A stretch of DNA of 54,307 bases from Bryobacteraceae bacterium. GTDB lineage: Bacteria; Acidobacteriota; Terriglobia; Bryobacterales; Bryobacteraceae. The position numbers and the translations under genes are program-made. The stretch covers positions 1 through 54,307 of the forward strand of contig JAHCHE010000045.1 in NCBI GenBank assembly GCA_026129905.1, written 5' to 3'. This document shows, piece by piece, positions 8,738 through 18,404 of this stretch (the stretch's first letter is position 1; each line of letters begins with the position of its first letter). The notes beneath the pieces are model-generated. The model searched no databases. It worked only from the letters and a program-made list of their open reading frames with translations, and had not been told where the DNA came from.

Positions 8738-11470
8738 TCAGGGCGTGATCGGGTACGAAAACCGGTACTGGCCCGATCCTGCCTCCACCACCACCGCGTC
8801 GCCGTCCTGGTGGATGCCCGTGATTCCGTTCCCGCTCGCCAGGCTCTGTCCCGACTCTTTCACCTTTGCAAGCTGCGCCTTCGGCAGCCGGACCGTTGCC
8901 CGGGTGTTCGCCGGAATCCCGGCCGCCAATTCGAACGCGCCGCCGTTCAGCGTCCAGGCCGAACTCACCTCTCCGTACATCGTCCGCGTGGCTGCCTTGA
9001 CGCTGGTGAACCCGCCTCCCGGCCGCGGCTGGATCAAAATGCGTTTGTAGCCCGGCGCCGCCGGGTCCACTTCAATGCCTGCCATAACGCGGTACATCCA
9101 GTCGCCGATTGCGCCGTACGCGTAATGGTTGAACGAGTTCATCCCCTGGTCCTGAAATGTTCCATCGGGCTTCTGGCCGTCCCAGCGCTCCCAGATGGTG
9201 GTCGCCCCCTGCTTCACCGGGTACAGGTACGAAGGATATTCCTCCCGATTCAGAAGCTGGTAAGCCTCGTCGAGAAACCCGTAGCGGCTCAGCACATGGG
9301 GCACGTACGAGCTGCCGACGAAACCCGACGTCAGGTGCTTGAAGCTCCGTATGTCGTCCGCCAGCCGGTCCGCCGCCAAGGGGCGGAGGTTTTCGGGAAG
9401 CAGGTCGAAGTGGAGAGCAAGCGCATACGCGGTCTGCGTATTTTCCCCGACCCGCGCCGTTTCGGTCACGAATTCCCGCCGGAACGCCGCCCTGATTTTC
9501 GAAAGCAACTCGCCGTAGCGCGCCGCGTCGGCGTCCTTGCGCAGGACCCGCGCCGTTCGCTCCAGCAGGCTGGTCGAATACCCGAAGAACGCCGTCGCGA
9601 TCAGGTCCTTGCCCGTGGTCGCGCCCGGATAGTCGGAGCGCGTGGTCGCGAACGCAAGCCAGTCCCCGAAATGGAAGTCTCCCGTCCAGATGTAATCCTC
9701 GCCGGCGCGCGCGCGCATGTAGTCCACCCACCTGGCCATGCTCGGGTACTGCTCTTCCAGAATCCGCTTGTCGCCATAGGTGAGATACATCGTCCAGGGG
9801 ACGATCACTGCCGCGTCGGCCCACGCCGCCGAACCCGCCGCCGGTTGCTTGGGATTGCTAAGCACGTCGGGCACGACGAAAGGCACGCTGCCGTTGGTCA
9901 ACTGATCGGCCGCCACGTCTCTCAGCCACTTGGTGAAGAACCCCGCGACGTCCATGTTGAACGCCGCGGTTCGATAGAACACCTGCGCGTCGCCCGTCCA
10001 GCCCAGGCGCTCGTCGCGCTGCGGGCAGTCGGTGGGCACGTCGAGGAAGTTGCCCTTCTGCCCCCACAGGATGTTGTGCTGGAGCTGGTTGACCAGGGGG
10101 CTCGACGTCGCAAATTCGCCCGTACGAGCCATGTCGGAATGGAGGACGATGCCCGTCAGTTTGTCCGGCGTCAACTCGCCCGGGTAGCCGTCCACCGCGA
10201 CGTAGCGAAAACCCTGAAACGTAAACCGGGGCTCGTAGGTCTCCACGCCGCGGCCCTTCAGCGTGTAGCGCACCGTCTGCTTCGCCGAGCGCAAGTTCTC
10301 CGTGTAGAAGTTCCCCTCTTTGTCGAGCGCCTCCGCGTGACGGAGCGTCACCGTGGCGCCGGCCGGCCCCTGGACACGCAGCCGGACCCATCCCACCATG
10401 TTCTGCCCCATATCCACCACGGCGTCGCCGGCGGGCGTCTTCAGGACCTTCACCGCCTTTACTTCCTCGATCCGTCGCAACGGCGGGCCGAAGGGCGCGA
10501 CTAGGTGGTCCTTCCGATGATTCGCCGTCCTGACGCCCGCCCATCCAGTCTCGTTGTAACCCGGCGAACTCCAGCCTTCCTTTTCCAGGCGCGCGTCGTA
10601 CGTTTCGCCATGGTAGATCTCCGACATGAGAATGGGCCCGGTCGCCGCCTTCCAGCGCTCGTCACTGGCGATAATCTCCTGGCGGCCATCGTTGTACGCG
10701 ATCCGGATCTCAAGCAGCAGGGCAAGCCGGTTTCCGTAGTGGTTCCGCTGGCCGGAGAACCCGATTTCACCCCGGTACCAGCCGTTGCCCAGCACGATGC
10801 CCGCCGCGTTATCGCCGGTCTTCAGCAGGTCCGTGACGTCGTAGGTCTGATATTGCAGCCGCTTGTTGTAGCTGGTCCAACCCGGCGTGAACAGCTCATC
10901 TCCCACGCGCCGGCCGTTCAGATACATCTCGTAGAGGCCGTGGCAGGTCACGTACGCGCGCGCGCTACGGATCGCGCCGCTCACCTTGAAGTCGCGACGC
11001 AGCATCGGCGACGGCCCCGGCTCGGACGGATCGTCCGGCAGGTCCGGCTCGATCCATTTCGCCTTCCAGTCGCCCGCGTCTAGCAGGCCCATCTCCCACC
11101 ACGCCGCCTCGCTCCACTCGGATGCCCGGCCCTTGCCGTCGCAGATGCGCGCCTGCCAGTAGTAGCGCTTGCCCGATTCAAGAGCCGGTCCCTCGTAGGG
11201 CCGGTGAATCGATTCGTCCGAGTTCACCCGGCCGGAATCCCACACGAGATCGCCGCCGTCTTCGTCCCGCGATACCCGTAACTGGTACGCCGACTGAGCC
11301 ACGCCGCGACCCTCGCCCTGCACTTCCCAACTCAGCCTCGGCTTTCGAACGTCGAGGCCCAGCGGATTTACTTTGTACTCCGTCCGTAAACGGACGGCCT
11401 TTACCGCGGTTTCCGCTCCGGCCGGGCTGACAAGAATTAATACGGCGAAAAGATATCCTGAATGCCTCAT
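8738..11470 (-). CDS. Alpha-L-rhamnosidase, GH78
   Basis: A secreted 910-residue enzyme releasing terminal L-rhamnose from plant glycosides or polysaccharides. The open frame extends upstream to 11923, but I choose the ATG at 11470 because it begins a signal peptide (MRHSGYLFAVLILVSPAGA). Domains in order: Ig-like N-terminal domain with the typical NPLGLD...PRLSW phrase, two beta domains (KWIEP; CHGLYEMYLNG), the (alpha/alpha)6 catalytic barrel, and a C-terminal beta-sandwich. The GH78 hallmark DCPQRDERLGWTGDAQVF, which carries acidic active-site residues, is intact. It is divergent from the TonB receptor at 11708 with 237 bp between them, a layout typical of a glycan-uptake locus. Confidence 0.94.
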   Translation of the reverse strand: MRHSGYLFAVLILVSPAGAETAVKAVRLRTEYKVNPLGLDVRKPRLSWEVQGEGRGVAQSAYQLRVSRDEDGGDLVWDSGRVNSDESIHRPYEGPALESGKRYYWQARICDGKGRASEWSEAAWWEMGLLDAGDWKAKWIEPDLPDDPSEPGPSPMLRRDFKVSGAIRSARAYVTCHGLYEMYLNGRRVGDELFTPGWTSYNKRLQYQTYDVTDLLKTGDNAAGIVLGNGWYRGEIGFSGQRNHYGNRLALLLEIRIAYNDGRQEIIASDERWKAATGPILMSEIYHGETYDARLEKEGWSSPGYNETGWAGVRTANHRKDHLVAPFGPPLRRIEEVKAVKVLKTPAGDAVVDMGQNMVGWVRLRVQGPAGATVTLRHAEALDKEGNFYTENLRSAKQTVRYTLKGRGVETYEPRFTFQGFRYVAVDGYPGELTPDKLTGIVLHSDMARTGEFATSSPLVNQLQHNILWGQKGNFLDVPTDCPQRDERLGWTGDAQVFYRTAAFNMDVAGFFTKWLRDVAADQLTNGSVPFVVPDVLSNPKQPAAGSAAWADAAVIVPWTMYLTYGDKRILEEQYPSMARWVDYMRARAGEDYIWTGDFHFGDWLAFATTRSDYPGATTGKDLIATAFFGYSTSLLERTARVLRKDADAARYGELLSKIRAAFRREFVTETARVGENTQTAYALALHFDLLPENLRPLAADRLADDIRSFKHLTSGFVGSSYVPHVLSRYGFLDEAYQLLNREEYPSYLYPVKQGATTIWERWDGQKPDGTFQDQGMNSFNHYAYGAIGDWMYRVMAGIEVDPAAPGYKRILIQPRPGGGFTSVKAATRTMYGEVSSAWTLNGGAFELAAGIPANTRATVRLPKAQLAKVKESGQSLASGNGITGIHQDGDAVVVEAGSGQYRFSYPITP

Positions 11471-11707
11471 TTGATTTCCGCGGCGCCTTCCGCGCCTCCT
11501 TGAGCCGGGCCCGCGTTGGAGGAACAGGTCCTCCAGGCGCCGGCCGATGTGAGGATACCACCAGCTGGGAACGCGCGCCAGCCCGGAACTTGATCGCTGG
11601 CGGCCCTTTTCGGAGGCGTTTCGAACGAGTGGGCTCGTTTTTGCTATTTTCCTCGTGACAAACCCGTTTGGCCGCCATATAATCTCTCCAAAGGGGGATC
11701 TGGGTAC

Positions 11708-14700
11708 ATGTCTTCTCGTTCCCGCCAGGGCCGCGCTGTGTCGCGACTCGGCCTGATTGCCGTGGCTTTCTCGCTTCTTTGGACCCTGCCGGTTTCCGCG
11801 CAGGTCGCCTCGGCTGAGCTTTCCGGTAACGTTACCGACGCCAGCGGGGCCGCTATCCCGAACGCAAAGGTGACGGTTGTCAACGCCGCCACCGGCGTTG
11901 TGGTGCGCGAGGTGACCACCCAATCGCCGGGCGGATACACCATCACCTTCCTGCCGCCCGGGACCTACACGGTCACGGCCGAAGCCACCGGATTTCGCAA
12001 ACTGGTGCAGAGCGGCATCGTCCTCCAGGTGAACCAGCGCGCGTCGCTCAACCTCGAGCTACAGGTCGGCGACGTCACCGAAACGATTGAAGTGCAGGCC
12101 GCCGCTCCGCTGCTTGAAAGCGAATCGTCCTCGCTGGGCAGCGTCATCGGGCAGCAGTTCGTCAGCCAGCTTCCGCTCAACGGGCGCAACTTCGTCCAAC
12201 TCGCCATCCTGTCGCCCGGCGTGAATGGCACGGGCTACTCCACCAGCGGCACCATTCAAAGCGGCGCCCGCCCCGACGACCGCCGTCCCGGCACCGAAAT
12301 CTTTTCCAACGGCAATCGCGAAGGCTCCAACAACTTTCTCTACGACGGGGTCGACAACAATGAGCGGCTCATCCAGCTCATCGTCTATCGCCCCGCCGTC
12401 GAGGCGATCCGCGAGTTCAAGGTCCAGACCAACCTGTACTCGGCCGACGTCGGCCGCAACTCCGGCGCGGTGGTCGACGTGATCAGCAAATCCGGCACAA
12501 ACGAGCTTCATGGCAGCCTCTTCTACTTCCACCGCAACTCCGCCATGGACGCCAGGAATTTCTTCAGCCGGCCCGGCTCCAGCATCCCGCCGTTCCGCTA
12601 CAACCAGTACGGCTTCTCTCTTGGCGGACCCGTCGTGATTCCGAAAGTCCACGACGGCCGCAACCGGACGTTCTGGTTCATCGATTACGAGGGCTACCGC
12701 CGGAATCTGCTCAACACCGCCACCACCACCGTGCCGACCGTGGGAATGCGGCAAGGCGATTTCTCCGGTCAGCCCAACATCATTTACGATCCGCTCTCCA
12801 CCACGCCTCAGGGCTCGGGCTTCGTGCGAACCCCGTTCGCCGGCAACCGCATCCCTCAGGACCGCTGGGACCCGGTGACCGCCAAACTCATCAACGCCTA
12901 TCCAGTCCCGCAGACCGCCGGACTCGCCAATAACTACGTCGCCGAACTCCAGCAGACCCAGGACTGGGACCAGGGCGACATCCGCGTCGACCACCAGTTC
13001 ACGCCCAACGACAACTTCTTCGCCCGCTGGTCCATTCAGCACACCACCACGTTCGCGCCCAATACGTTTCCGGTGGTCCAGATTCCGGGCGTCTCCCGCC
13101 CCGTCGGCGTCGGCGATGAGGCGTCGTTCGCCGGACCCGCGTTCAATCCCGTCCAGCACGCCGTCGGCAGTTACGTGAAGGTGCTCTCGCCCCTCCTCGT
13201 CAACGACCTGCGCGCCGGCTTCAGCCGCTTCGTCCTCAACTACGAAGACGTCAGCGCCGTCTCCGGAGACGCCCTCGGGAACGAACTCGGCGTACCCAAC
13301 GCCAACGGCCATCCGCTCCAGAGCGTCTTTCCCATCTTCTCGCCCGCCGGCTACACCGGAATCGGTCATTCCCGTTCGCTGCCCATCTACCGCCGCAGCA
13401 ACACCTACCAACTTTCCGACAACATGACGTTCACTACCGGCCCGCACACGCTGAAGTTCGGCGCCGCCATCGTCCGCCGCCAGATCACCGAGTACCAGAC
13501 CAACCGCGGCAACGGCCGGTTCAATTTCTCGCCGGCCTTCACCGATTCCCGCCAGGGCGGCGGCACCGGCCACTCGATGGCCAGCTTTCTCCTCGGTTAC
13601 GCCAACCTCATCGAGCAGGACTACACGCTTGCCTGGACCGGCCAGCGCGGCTGGGAGAACGGCCTCTATTTCGCCGACGACTGGCGCATCACCCGCCGCC
13701 TGACCCTGAACCTTGGCCTCCGCTGGGAGTACTACAGCCCGTACTCGGAAGTCGCCAACCGGATTGCCAACTTCGACCTCGCCACCGCCACCATGAGAAT
13801 CGCCGGACGCGACGGCGTCGATGAGCGCCTCGGCGTCAACCGCGACTTCCGCAATTTCGCTCCTCGTTTCGGCTTCGCGTATCAGGTCTCGAAGCACACC
13901 GTACTCCGCGGCGGCTACGGGCTCTTCTATAATCCGAACGGCAACGGCGGCGCCTTGCTGCGGCTGTTCCGCCACGTTCCGTTCGGACCGGTCTACAGCG
14001 TCACGCCGGGCGACGTGAACGTCGGGCCCCGCGTCAGCGACGGTTTCCCCGCGCCGCCCACCGTCGATTTCGCCGTGGCGCAGAACCCCTACGGCGTCGT
14101 CTACAGCGTTCCCAGTTACTACACCAGCGCTTACGCCCAGCAGTACAACCTCACCGTGCAACACGAGGTGGCGCCCTGGCAGATGTTGTTCAAGGTGGGC
14201 TATGTCGGCAATCTCGGCCGCAGGCTCGGAAGCACGTACGACTACAACCAGGCCGAGCCCGGCCTCGGAACCGTCGCCAGCCGCCGCCCATTTGGAACCG
14301 TCCGCCCGCGCCTCACCGGCGTGAATTTCGCGGTGTCCGACGGACTCTCCTCCTACCACGCCCTGCAGGTGAGCGCCGACAAGCGCTTCAGTCACGGCTT
14401 CACCATGCTGCTGGCTTACACCTGGTCCCATGCCATCGACAACGTCGGGACGGAGTTTGGCGGCGGAACCGGCGCCCCCCAGGATCGCCGCTGCCGGAGT
14501 TGCGACCGCTCCAACTCCGTTTACGACCTTCGCCACCGCGCTACGATGTCCTACACTTACGAATTCCCCTTCGGGCGCGGAAGGCGCTGGATGAGCCAGG
14601 GCCGCGTGATGGATTACATCTTCGGCGGCTGGCAGCTTAACGGCATCACCACGCTGCAGACCGGACTCCCGTTCACCCCCGGGTTGGCCAATCCCAACAC

Positions 14701-15064
14701 CAACGGCGCCGGCGGGAGCCGCCCGGACGTGAACGGAAACCCGGTCCTCTCCTCGAGTGAGCGCTCCATCGCCCGCTGGTTCGACCCCGGCGTCTTCTCG
14801 CGTCCCAACGAGATCCGCTTCGGCAACGCCGGCCGCAACATCCTGTTCGGCCCCGGCCGCGTAAATTTCGACCTGTCGATGTTCAAGCGCTTCGCCATCG
14901 TCGAACAGGTCCGGCTTGAATTGCGCGGCGAGGCTTTCAACATCTGGAACACGCCCCAGTTCAATTTGCCGAACGCCGCCATCGGTCAGCCCAACGTGGC
15001 CACCATCACCAGCACGGTCGGCAACCCGCGCCAGATCCAGGTGGGAGCCCGGCTGGAATTTTGA
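11708..15064 (+). CDS. Oar-like TonB-dependent outer-membrane receptor
   Basis: 1118 residues. A signal peptide with cleavage near VSA-QVASAE leads to a carboxypeptidase-regulatory-like domain (about 35-125; SGNVTDASGAAIPNAKVTV). The plug starts around the phrase LPLNGRNFVQLAILSPGV, a signature of the acidobacterial Oar-like family, and the rest is a large beta-barrel with alternating aromatic strands ending QVGARLEF with the C-terminal Phe expected of outer-membrane barrels. Such receptors import glycans or other large ligands using TonB. The divergent GH78 gene suggests a rhamnose-containing ligand, which is inference. No TonB, sigma or anti-sigma gene is present nearby, so the energy system is elsewhere. 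Confidence 0.93.
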   Translation: MSSRSRQGRAVSRLGLIAVAFSLLWTLPVSAQVASAELSGNVTDASGAAIPNAKVTVVNAATGVVVREVTTQSPGGYTITFLPPGTYTVTAEATGFRKLVQSGIVLQVNQRASLNLELQVGDVTETIEVQAAAPLLESESSSLGSVIGQQFVSQLPLNGRNFVQLAILSPGVNGTGYSTSGTIQSGARPDDRRPGTEIFSNGNREGSNNFLYDGVDNNERLIQLIVYRPAVEAIREFKVQTNLYSADVGRNSGAVVDVISKSGTNELHGSLFYFHRNSAMDARNFFSRPGSSIPPFRYNQYGFSLGGPVVIPKVHDGRNRTFWFIDYEGYRRNLLNTATTTVPTVGMRQGDFSGQPNIIYDPLSTTPQGSGFVRTPFAGNRIPQDRWDPVTAKLINAYPVPQTAGLANNYVAELQQTQDWDQGDIRVDHQFTPNDNFFARWSIQHTTTFAPNTFPVVQIPGVSRPVGVGDEASFAGPAFNPVQHAVGSYVKVLSPLLVNDLRAGFSRFVLNYEDVSAVSGDALGNELGVPNANGHPLQSVFPIFSPAGYTGIGHSRSLPIYRRSNTYQLSDNMTFTTGPHTLKFGAAIVRRQITEYQTNRGNGRFNFSPAFTDSRQGGGTGHSMASFLLGYANLIEQDYTLAWTGQRGWENGLYFADDWRITRRLTLNLGLRWEYYSPYSEVANRIANFDLATATMRIAGRDGVDERLGVNRDFRNFAPRFGFAYQVSKHTVLRGGYGLFYNPNGNGGALLRLFRHVPFGPVYSVTPGDVNVGPRVSDGFPAPPTVDFAVAQNPYGVVYSVPSYYTSAYAQQYNLTVQHEVAPWQMLFKVGYVGNLGRRLGSTYDYNQAEPGLGTVASRRPFGTVRPRLTGVNFAVSDGLSSYHALQVSADKRFSHGFTMLLAYTWSHAIDNVGTEFGGGTGAPQDRRCRSCDRSNSVYDLRHRATMSYTYEFPFGRGRRWMSQGRVMDYIFGGWQLNGITTLQTGLPFTPGLANPNTNGAGGSRPDVNGNPVLSSSERSIARWFDPGVFSRPNEIRFGNAGRNILFGPGRVNFDLSMFKRFAIVEQVRLELRGEAFNIWNTPQFNLPNAAIGQPNVATITSTVGNPRQIQVGARLEF

Positions 15065-15084
15065 CCGTCTGGCGCCGCTTTAGA

Positions 15085-15121
15085 GGTGGGGCGAACCTGC
15101 GAGCCGGTTTTCCAACCGGCT
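15085..15121. repeat. REP-like palindromic unit
   Basis: GTGGGGC followed by AACCTGCG and a perfect hairpin, AGCCGGTT (15102-15109) with AACCGGCT (15114-15121) and loop TTCC, just after the TonB receptor stop. The same building blocks (GTGGGGC, AACCTGCG and a GGTT...AACC hairpin) recur in the larger element at 23388-23482, so both may belong to one dispersed intergenic repeat family. It may also serve as a 3' mRNA hairpin for the receptor gene. Confidence 0.45.
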
Positions 15122-15141
15122 TCTGGAGTTTCTAAATTTGT

Positions 15142-15354
15142 TTAAGCGGCGGCAGCCTTGGTGAGTCCGCGATCGGTGGTTCGGAGATCGAGCTTGTTGG
15201 CTCGCGTCAGGGCGTATGCATGGGCCAGAACGTCTTCGCGCCAGATCTTGTCGTAGAGCATGTAGAAGCGGTATCCCGGCTCGTTCTTCGCCTTGCGATA
15301 CAGCTTGATCTGAAGTTCCCGAATCTTACTCGGTGTTGCCAGACTCATCGTCAA
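15142..15354 (-). pseudogene. Fragment of a group II intron reverse transcriptase/maturase
   Basis: The 70-codon frame matches only the extreme N-terminus of group II intron proteins: LATPSKIRELQIKLYRKAKN, then FYMLYDKIWREDVLAHAYAL and RAN, where an intact LtrA-type protein continues into the reverse-transcriptase palm with its YADD motif. Here it diverges after residue about 54 and stops. No palm, X or endonuclease domain follows on either strand, and I see no intron RNA domain V. It is therefore a dead remnant of an intron insertion, now in the spacer between the TonB receptor and hpt. Identification rests on recognisable N-terminal sequence. Confidence 0.75.
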
Positions 15355-15498
15355 TCACCGCCCCGTTGGGACGCACTGGAAACTCCCGGGCGGACTCGCG
15401 GGCGCCGTATGCGCTACAATGCGCCCGTACGGAACATTGCGGGGCTGCGGCCGGGTAACGGGCGTCCCGCCGAATTCATTTCTTGCTACGACGGAACG

Positions 15499-16047
15499 AT
15501 GTCCGCGCACAACTTCCGGGTCCTTCTAACCGAGGAGCAGATCCGGGCGCGCATCCGCGAGCTAGCCGCGCAAATCGATCTCGACTATCCCGACGGCGCG
15601 CTTTACCTGGTGGGGATACTGAAGGGGTCGTGCTTCTTCCTGGCGGATCTGGCGCGGGCGATCCGGCGTCCCGTGCGGCTGGATTTCATCGGGGTGTCGA
15701 GTTACGGCGCGGGGAAGACCAGTTCAGGGGAAATCCGGCTGACGAAGGATCTCGATTTCTCCATCGAGGGCACGCACGTTCTGGTGGTGGAAGACATTAT
15801 CGACACCGGCGTCACGTTGAGTTACCTGATTCACCTGCTGGAGCAGCGCAAGCCGCGCTCGCTGCGGGTGGCCGCCCTGTTGGACAAGGCGGAACGGCGC
15901 CTGCGGCCCGTTGAGGCGCACTACGTCGGGTTCCGGATTCCCAATCGCTTCGTCGTCGGATATGGTCTGGACTACGCGGAAGACTACCGCGGACTGCCGG
16001 ACGTCTGCCTGCTGGAGGGCGAGGAGGCTTCGCCGACCGGAAGCTGA
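15499..16047 (+). CDS. hpt: Hypoxanthine phosphoribosyltransferase
   Basis: A cytoplasmic purine-salvage enzyme making IMP (and probably GMP) from hypoxanthine or guanine and PRPP. The frame extends upstream, but the ATG at 15499 gives the normal family start (MSAHNFRVLLTEEQIRARI) and 182 residues, the usual length. The PRPP-binding loop VLVVEDIIDTGVTLSYL is intact, the SYGAGKTSSGEIRLTKDLD flexible loop is present, and the C-terminal VVGYGLDYAEDYRGLPDV base-binding motif is conserved. No strong Shine-Dalgarno. It seems to stand alone between gene remnants. Confidence 0.94.
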   Translation: MSAHNFRVLLTEEQIRARIRELAAQIDLDYPDGALYLVGILKGSCFFLADLARAIRRPVRLDFIGVSSYGAGKTSSGEIRLTKDLDFSIEGTHVLVVEDIIDTGVTLSYLIHLLEQRKPRSLRVAALLDKAERRLRPVEAHYVGFRIPNRFVVGYGLDYAEDYRGLPDVCLLEGEEASPTGS

Positions 16048-16467
16048 CGGGCATCCGGGTCTTTCTTGGACTCCCGGCGGGGCGGACGCAGGGCCTCCGT
16101 GAGCGCCGCCCCGAACAGCGCCAGGACCGCGAGTTTCAGGTACACTTCGCTGTAACCGCCGGCGAGGTTGGCCGCCAGCCGCAGAAAGCCGAAAATGCCC
16201 CAGACCGTGAACACGAGTCCGTAGTTGGCGCCGACGTGCTTTGGGCCGTAATAGTCGGCGTTGATGGACGGCATCAGCGCGAGATAGCCGCCATAAGGCG
16301 AACGCGGCCAGACACAGCCCGGCCAGCGGCGGCCAGAATCCCGAGGCGGAACGCAGAAAGCCGAGGCAGGCGGCCACCGAGACGGCGAACATCGCCAGGA
16401 TCGCCGTTTTGCGGCCAAGCCGGTCGGACACACTGCCCCAGGCGAGGCTAGGCGCCGGCCCCTACCA
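16048..16467 (-). pseudogene. Remnant of an MFS transporter (OxlT-like), C-terminal half
   Basis: Reading on the minus strand, one frame gives the conserved inter-half motif SLAWGSVSDRLGRKTAIL and a membrane helix. After an extra T near 16290 the protein continues in another frame as YGGYLALMPSINADYYG, KHVGANYGLVFTVWG and a last helix. These are hallmarks of oxalate:formate antiporter-like MFS proteins. The N-terminal six helices are missing, and the stretch after GFL is shortened. The upstream edge runs into the end of the chemotaxis-like gene at about 16450, so a deletion probably joined two unrelated genes. Not functional. Confidence 0.8.
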
Positions 16468-17173
16468 GGCGAGTCAGTTCTCCGACAGCCCGGCCGAGGG
16501 CTTCGGAATGCGAATTCAGGTGATCCGCCGAACCAGCCGTTTCGCGGGACGCCTGCGCGTTCTGCCGGGCAACTCCGCCAATCGGGGTGATCGCGCGCTG
16601 CACTTCCTGGATACGGCTTTCCTGGTCGCGGCTGCGCCGGTCCACCTCCCCGACAAGCGCCTGGATCGACGCGGTGGCGCGATCGATCGCCACAACAGCC
16701 CCCAAAGCCTCCTCGACCTTCTCCTTGCCCCGGTTGGACCGGGCCACCGACTCTTCCTCCTCTTTGGAGGACGCTAATGGGCGCAGGTCCTTGGCGTGCG
16801 ACCGAACCGCCACGGCGGCATCGCGGAAACGGCGGAAGGAATCGTCGACGCCGCCGCGGTTGTGACAATCGACGCAGTTCATGCCGTCTACCGACGCCGC
16901 GCCGACAGAGCGTTGGAGTTCCAGAATCAGCGCGATCTGGGCCTGACGGCACGTGGACTGCATCCGATGAAACGCAGCCTGCATGGCGCTGGCGGCTTCA
17001 AGTTTCCTGGCGCCCGAGTGGACGACTTGATTCAGCGCCTGGCTCAGCCGGGAGATGGAACGTAGCGACGACCAACTGAGCAGGAACACGAGCCCCAGAA
17101 GGATGGCGAAGAAGACGGTCAACTTGCGTCCGATCGTCCATTCCGTCTTCGCGGGTTGTTCGGATCGATCCAT
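16448..17173 (-). CDS. Internally deleted chemotaxis receptor with CxxCH motif
   Basis: 241 residues. One membrane helix (about 18-36) and a helical sensor region carrying a c-type heme motif CVDCH (100-104) are followed directly, at about residue 135-145, by the C-terminal helix of a methyl-accepting chemotaxis protein: ARSNRGKEKV, LVGEVDRRSRDQES, VARQNAQASRETAGSADHLN, ending LTRLVG. The signalling tip that normally reads like NLLALNAAVEAARAGE and contacts CheA/CheW is absent, as is a second membrane helix. An internal deletion is the simplest explanation; the product could not signal in the usual way. The open frame itself is uninterrupted. It abuts the MFS remnant at its 3' end. Confidence 0.75.
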   Translation of the reverse strand: MDRSEQPAKTEWTIGRKLTVFFAILLGLVFLLSWSSLRSISRLSQALNQVVHSGARKLEAASAMQAAFHRMQSTCRQAQIALILELQRSVGAASVDGMNCVDCHNRGGVDDSFRRFRDAAVAVRSHAKDLRPLASSKEEEESVARSNRGKEKVEEALGAVVAIDRATASIQALVGEVDRRSRDQESRIQEVQRAITPIGGVARQNAQASRETAGSADHLNSHSEALGRAVGELTRLVGAGA

Positions 17174-17375
17174 GACTACACAGACTTATCGGCAGTTCCC
17201 GGCTTAGACTGTTGGGGCCCGATCGCTTCCTCCCGCGGATCGGACGCGTCGGCCGCTCCCGCGCTCCGGCTCGAAGGCCGCCTGACGCCGGGCGGTACGC
17301 CAGCGAAGCGGAAAGCAAACGGTGTAAGATCGGATTGTATACTTCTTTATCTTTTATTACAGAAGGGAGAGCATT

Positions 17376-18404
17376 ATGCCGATGGTGTCGATGCGCCAGC
17401 TCCTGGACGAGGCGTCCAAGGGCGGATACGGCGTCGGGGCATTCAACGTCAACAACATGGAGCAGATCCAGGCGATCATGGAGGCTGCTCGCGAGACCCG
17501 GTCGCCGGTGATCATCCAGGTCAGCCGCGGCGCTCGCAAATACTCGCAGGACCGCTTCCTGTTCCACTTGATGCTCGCCGCCGTCGAACTGTACCCCGAG
17601 ATCCCCGTGGCGCTGCACCAGGATCACGGCAATTCTCCGGAAACGTGCCGCTCCGCGATTGACATGGGCTTCACCAGCGTGATGATGGACGGCTCGCTGC
17701 TGGCCGACGGCAAGACGCCGGCAACCTACGAGTACAACGTGCAGGTAACGCGCGAAGTGGTGGAACTGGCGCACGCGCGCGGCGTTTCCGTCGAAGGGGA
17801 ACTCGGCGTGCTCGGCGGCATCGAAGACGGGCACGGGGCCGGCGTGGACGCGATGGCCCATCTCACCGATCCCGACCAGGCGGTGGATTTTGTCGAAAAG
17901 ACGGGCATCGACGCGCTGGCGGTGGCGATCGGCACCAGCCACGGCGCCTACAAGTTCACAAGGAAGCCGGACGGCGCGGTGCTGGCGATGGAGCGTATCG
18001 TCGAGATCCACAAACGGCTGCCCTCAACCCACCTGGTGATGCACGGCTCCTCCAGCGTGCCGAAGGAATTGCAGGACATCGTGAACCAGTACGGCGGCCA
18101 GATCAAGCCGACCTGGGGCGTGCCGGTGGAAGAGATCCAGCTTGGCATCCGCAACGGCGTAAGGAAAATCAACGTCGATACCGATAACCGGCTCGCGATG
18201 ACCGGCGCTATTCGGAAGGTATTCGCGGACAATCCGGCGGAATTCGATCCCCGGACTTACCTGAAGCCCGCGCGCGACGCGATGAAGGAAGTGGTCAAGG
18301 CGAGAATGATCGCCTTCGGCCAGGCCGGGCACGCCGCCGATTACGAGCCGCTGCCGCTGGAGGAGATGGCCAAGCGGTATCAGACGGAAGCCGTCGTCGG
18401 TTAG
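17376..18404 (+). CDS. fba: Class II fructose-bisphosphate aldolase
   Basis: A cytoplasmic zinc-dependent aldolase of 342 residues splitting fructose-1,6-bisphosphate into glyceraldehyde-3-phosphate and dihydroxyacetone phosphate. The ATG follows GAAGGGAG at normal spacing, after an AT-rich stretch likely to hold its promoter. Family features are the [14 protein letters not shown] opening, the ALHQDHGNS metal-binding His motif, [40 protein letters not shown] and the [18 protein letters not shown] phosphate-binding segment. Its 3' end overlaps the convergent ribF stop by 4 bp. Confidence 0.96.
   Translation: MPMVSMRQLLDEASKGGYGVGAFNVNNMEQIQAIMEAARETRSPVIIQVSRGARKYSQDRFLFHLMLAAVELYPEIPVALHQDHGNSPETCRSAIDMGFTSVMMDGSLLADGKTPATYEYNVQVTREVVELAHARGVSVEGELGVLGGIEDGHGAGVDAMAHLTDPDQAVDFVEKTGIDALAVAIGTSHGAYKFTRKPDGAVLAMERIVEIHKRLPSTHLVMHGSSSVPKELQDIVNQYGGQIKPTWGVPVEEIQLGIRNGVRKINVDTDNRLAMTGAIRKVFADNPAEFDPRTYLKPARDAMKEVVKARMIAFGQAGHAADYEPLPLEEMAKRYQTEAVVG

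Noticed and set aside
8714-10504. 596-codon plus-strand frame opposite the rhamnosidase
   Set aside because: Antisense shadow of the GH78 gene; repetitive V/R/H/A composition without domains.
12059-14536. 825-codon minus-strand frame opposite the TonB receptor
   Set aside because: Antisense shadow; the plus-strand receptor is complete and matches its family.
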